Positions 62,923 to 64,000 of a DNA stretch of 64,000 nt are shown in pieces; position 1 is the stretch's first letter; the number at the start of each line of letters is the position of its first letter. Made by a program: the position numbers and the translations under genes. A model generated the notes under the pieces. It made no database searches, had not been told where the DNA came from, and was given only the letters and a program-made list of their open reading frames with translations. Source of the stretch: Nematostella vectensis (Eukaryota; Cnidaria; Anthozoa; Actiniaria; Edwardsiidae); contig NC_064044.1 of NCBI RefSeq assembly GCF_932526225.1, positions 4,118,092 through 4,182,091 of the forward strand. Direction: 5' to 3'.

Positions 62923-64000
62923 GTTTGGTTAATTCGTTGGGTGATTCTAGTCTCTTTGTATTGCATATCTGCTGAAAAATAATTAGCATTTTGCACTGTT
63001 TAGGTATGCTTGGATGCGTCTCGCGACGGAATATTAAATATTTTAACAAATTTTATTCATTTTAATTACATAACACCCAAGGTGTGTAAATTATTGTAAT
63101 CGTTATAGAAATCTTTAAAAATAAAATAAAAATCATTCGAAAATAAGAACTCAAACACTCTTTCACTCTATTATTCTTTTTTTATTTTCATTTAAATATT
63201 GTTGCAACTTTGAAGGTCAAAATATTTTTGCAAATAACTGTAAATAACCTGCTTCCTTGTCAAAACAAAAGAGCTTTGGAAACAAATGTCTTATTGGATA
63301 AGGATTTTAAGTGTTCATTAAAAAAAATGTAGGTGAACACTTAAACCGCGGTGATCCTAGATACTAAAATATCTTAGATACTAAACGATAATAATAGAAA
63401 CTTAACAGATTTTAAACAGAAAGTGATAGCAAGGGGGGAGGTAATTGTTGATATAACAAAAAAATATTCAAAATTACGTATTTTCTGCATAGAATTAAAA
63501 TGTACGGCTGGAAATACTTCAACATATATTTAACAGCGATTTTCCCGCTATTTAGCGGATTTAGGCTAAATTTCTATTTCAGTCATCGTGAAATAGAAAT
63601 AGCGTGAAATATTCAAAAGGCGATCGCACACATACACATAGAGTGGTTTTCAAAAGACGTGCAACAAAATGTAGTTATTAAAGTGTAATAGTCAAGCCGG
63701 AACAAAAAAGAACAAAAACATTACAGTGTATTAGTACTAAATAAACTAAATAGTTTTACACTGGTTTTTGAAAACCACTCTAGTATAATACAACTAAACA
63801 AAAAAATACGGGAGAACAAATTTGGATTTGTTGGTACAATAGCTGCTATGTAGGAATAAATAACAGGTAGTTATTTCCTTTTGTATTACATAGATATGTA
63901 AAAGCGCCAAAACCAGAAACCAGACAAAATATTCTTATCATAATCAGACATTTGTCTAGGATCCACACAAATTACAAAAGTTGCTGTAAATAAGAAAAAA
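62923..64000. other. Upstream region of the K+ channel gene, no other gene seen
   Basis: Very AT-rich. Contains the inverted pair gagtggttttcaaaa (63641-63655) and ttttgaaaaccactc (63766-63780), 15-bp arms about 110 bp apart, which may be the ends of a small element. Confidence 0.5.

Overview
This is animal nuclear DNA. Genes are split by short GT-AG introns, there are many minisatellites and small inverted-repeat transposons, and there is one non-LTR retrotransposon. The gene set (a mitotic cyclin, a Cys-type selenoprotein O homologue, two tandem ionotropic glutamate receptors, a divergent Shaker-type K+ channel and two LicD-like membrane proteins), small introns and intronless genes fit a cnidarian genome, most likely an anthozoan such as a sea anemone. 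That assignment is inference; no species marker was tested.

Layout. 1-1.8 kb: 5' exons of a mitotic cyclin (minus strand) with CCAAT boxes upstream. 2.4-2.7 kb: a small DNA transposon. 3.1-7.3 kb: a decayed CR1/Jockey-type LINE (minus). 7.6-8.2 kb: a CA-rich minisatellite. 8.66-9.9 kb: a small secreted-peptide gene (plus). 11.2-12.0 kb: an octamer-bearing minisatellite and a second RT remnant. 13.1-21.65 kb: a 17-exon SELENOO homologue (plus) ending V-S-C-S-S, with Cys where vertebrates have Sec. 22.7-35.5 kb: a complete 16-exon ionotropic glutamate receptor, 807 aa (plus). 36.3-37.7 kb: a 67-bp minisatellite. 39.75-60.2 kb: a paralogous receptor (plus) with the same exon phases, of which only the seven amino-terminal-domain exons are visible. 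Its 14-kb third intron holds two near-identical LicD-like genes (minus), several MITEs and RT remnants. 61.0-62.9 kb: a two-exon Shaker-like channel (minus).

The most unusual structure is a set of minisatellites that copy the edges of exons. In the first receptor, 22 units of 74 bp upstream of the M1 exon each repeat a branch-point-like CTAAC, a pyrimidine tract, an AG acceptor and the first bases of the exon. Later, an 81-bp unit repeats the end of the penultimate exon together with its GT donor. Similar arrays abut the donor of exon 1 of the second receptor, an acceptor in the pore region, and the stop codon of the K+ channel. Several proteins also have altered key residues: the K+ channel filter reads S-D-I-G-Y-G and its S6 lacks P-V-P; the receptor ligand pocket appears to lack the usual Ser-Thr pair; and one LicD copy has lost its signal anchor through a frameshift.
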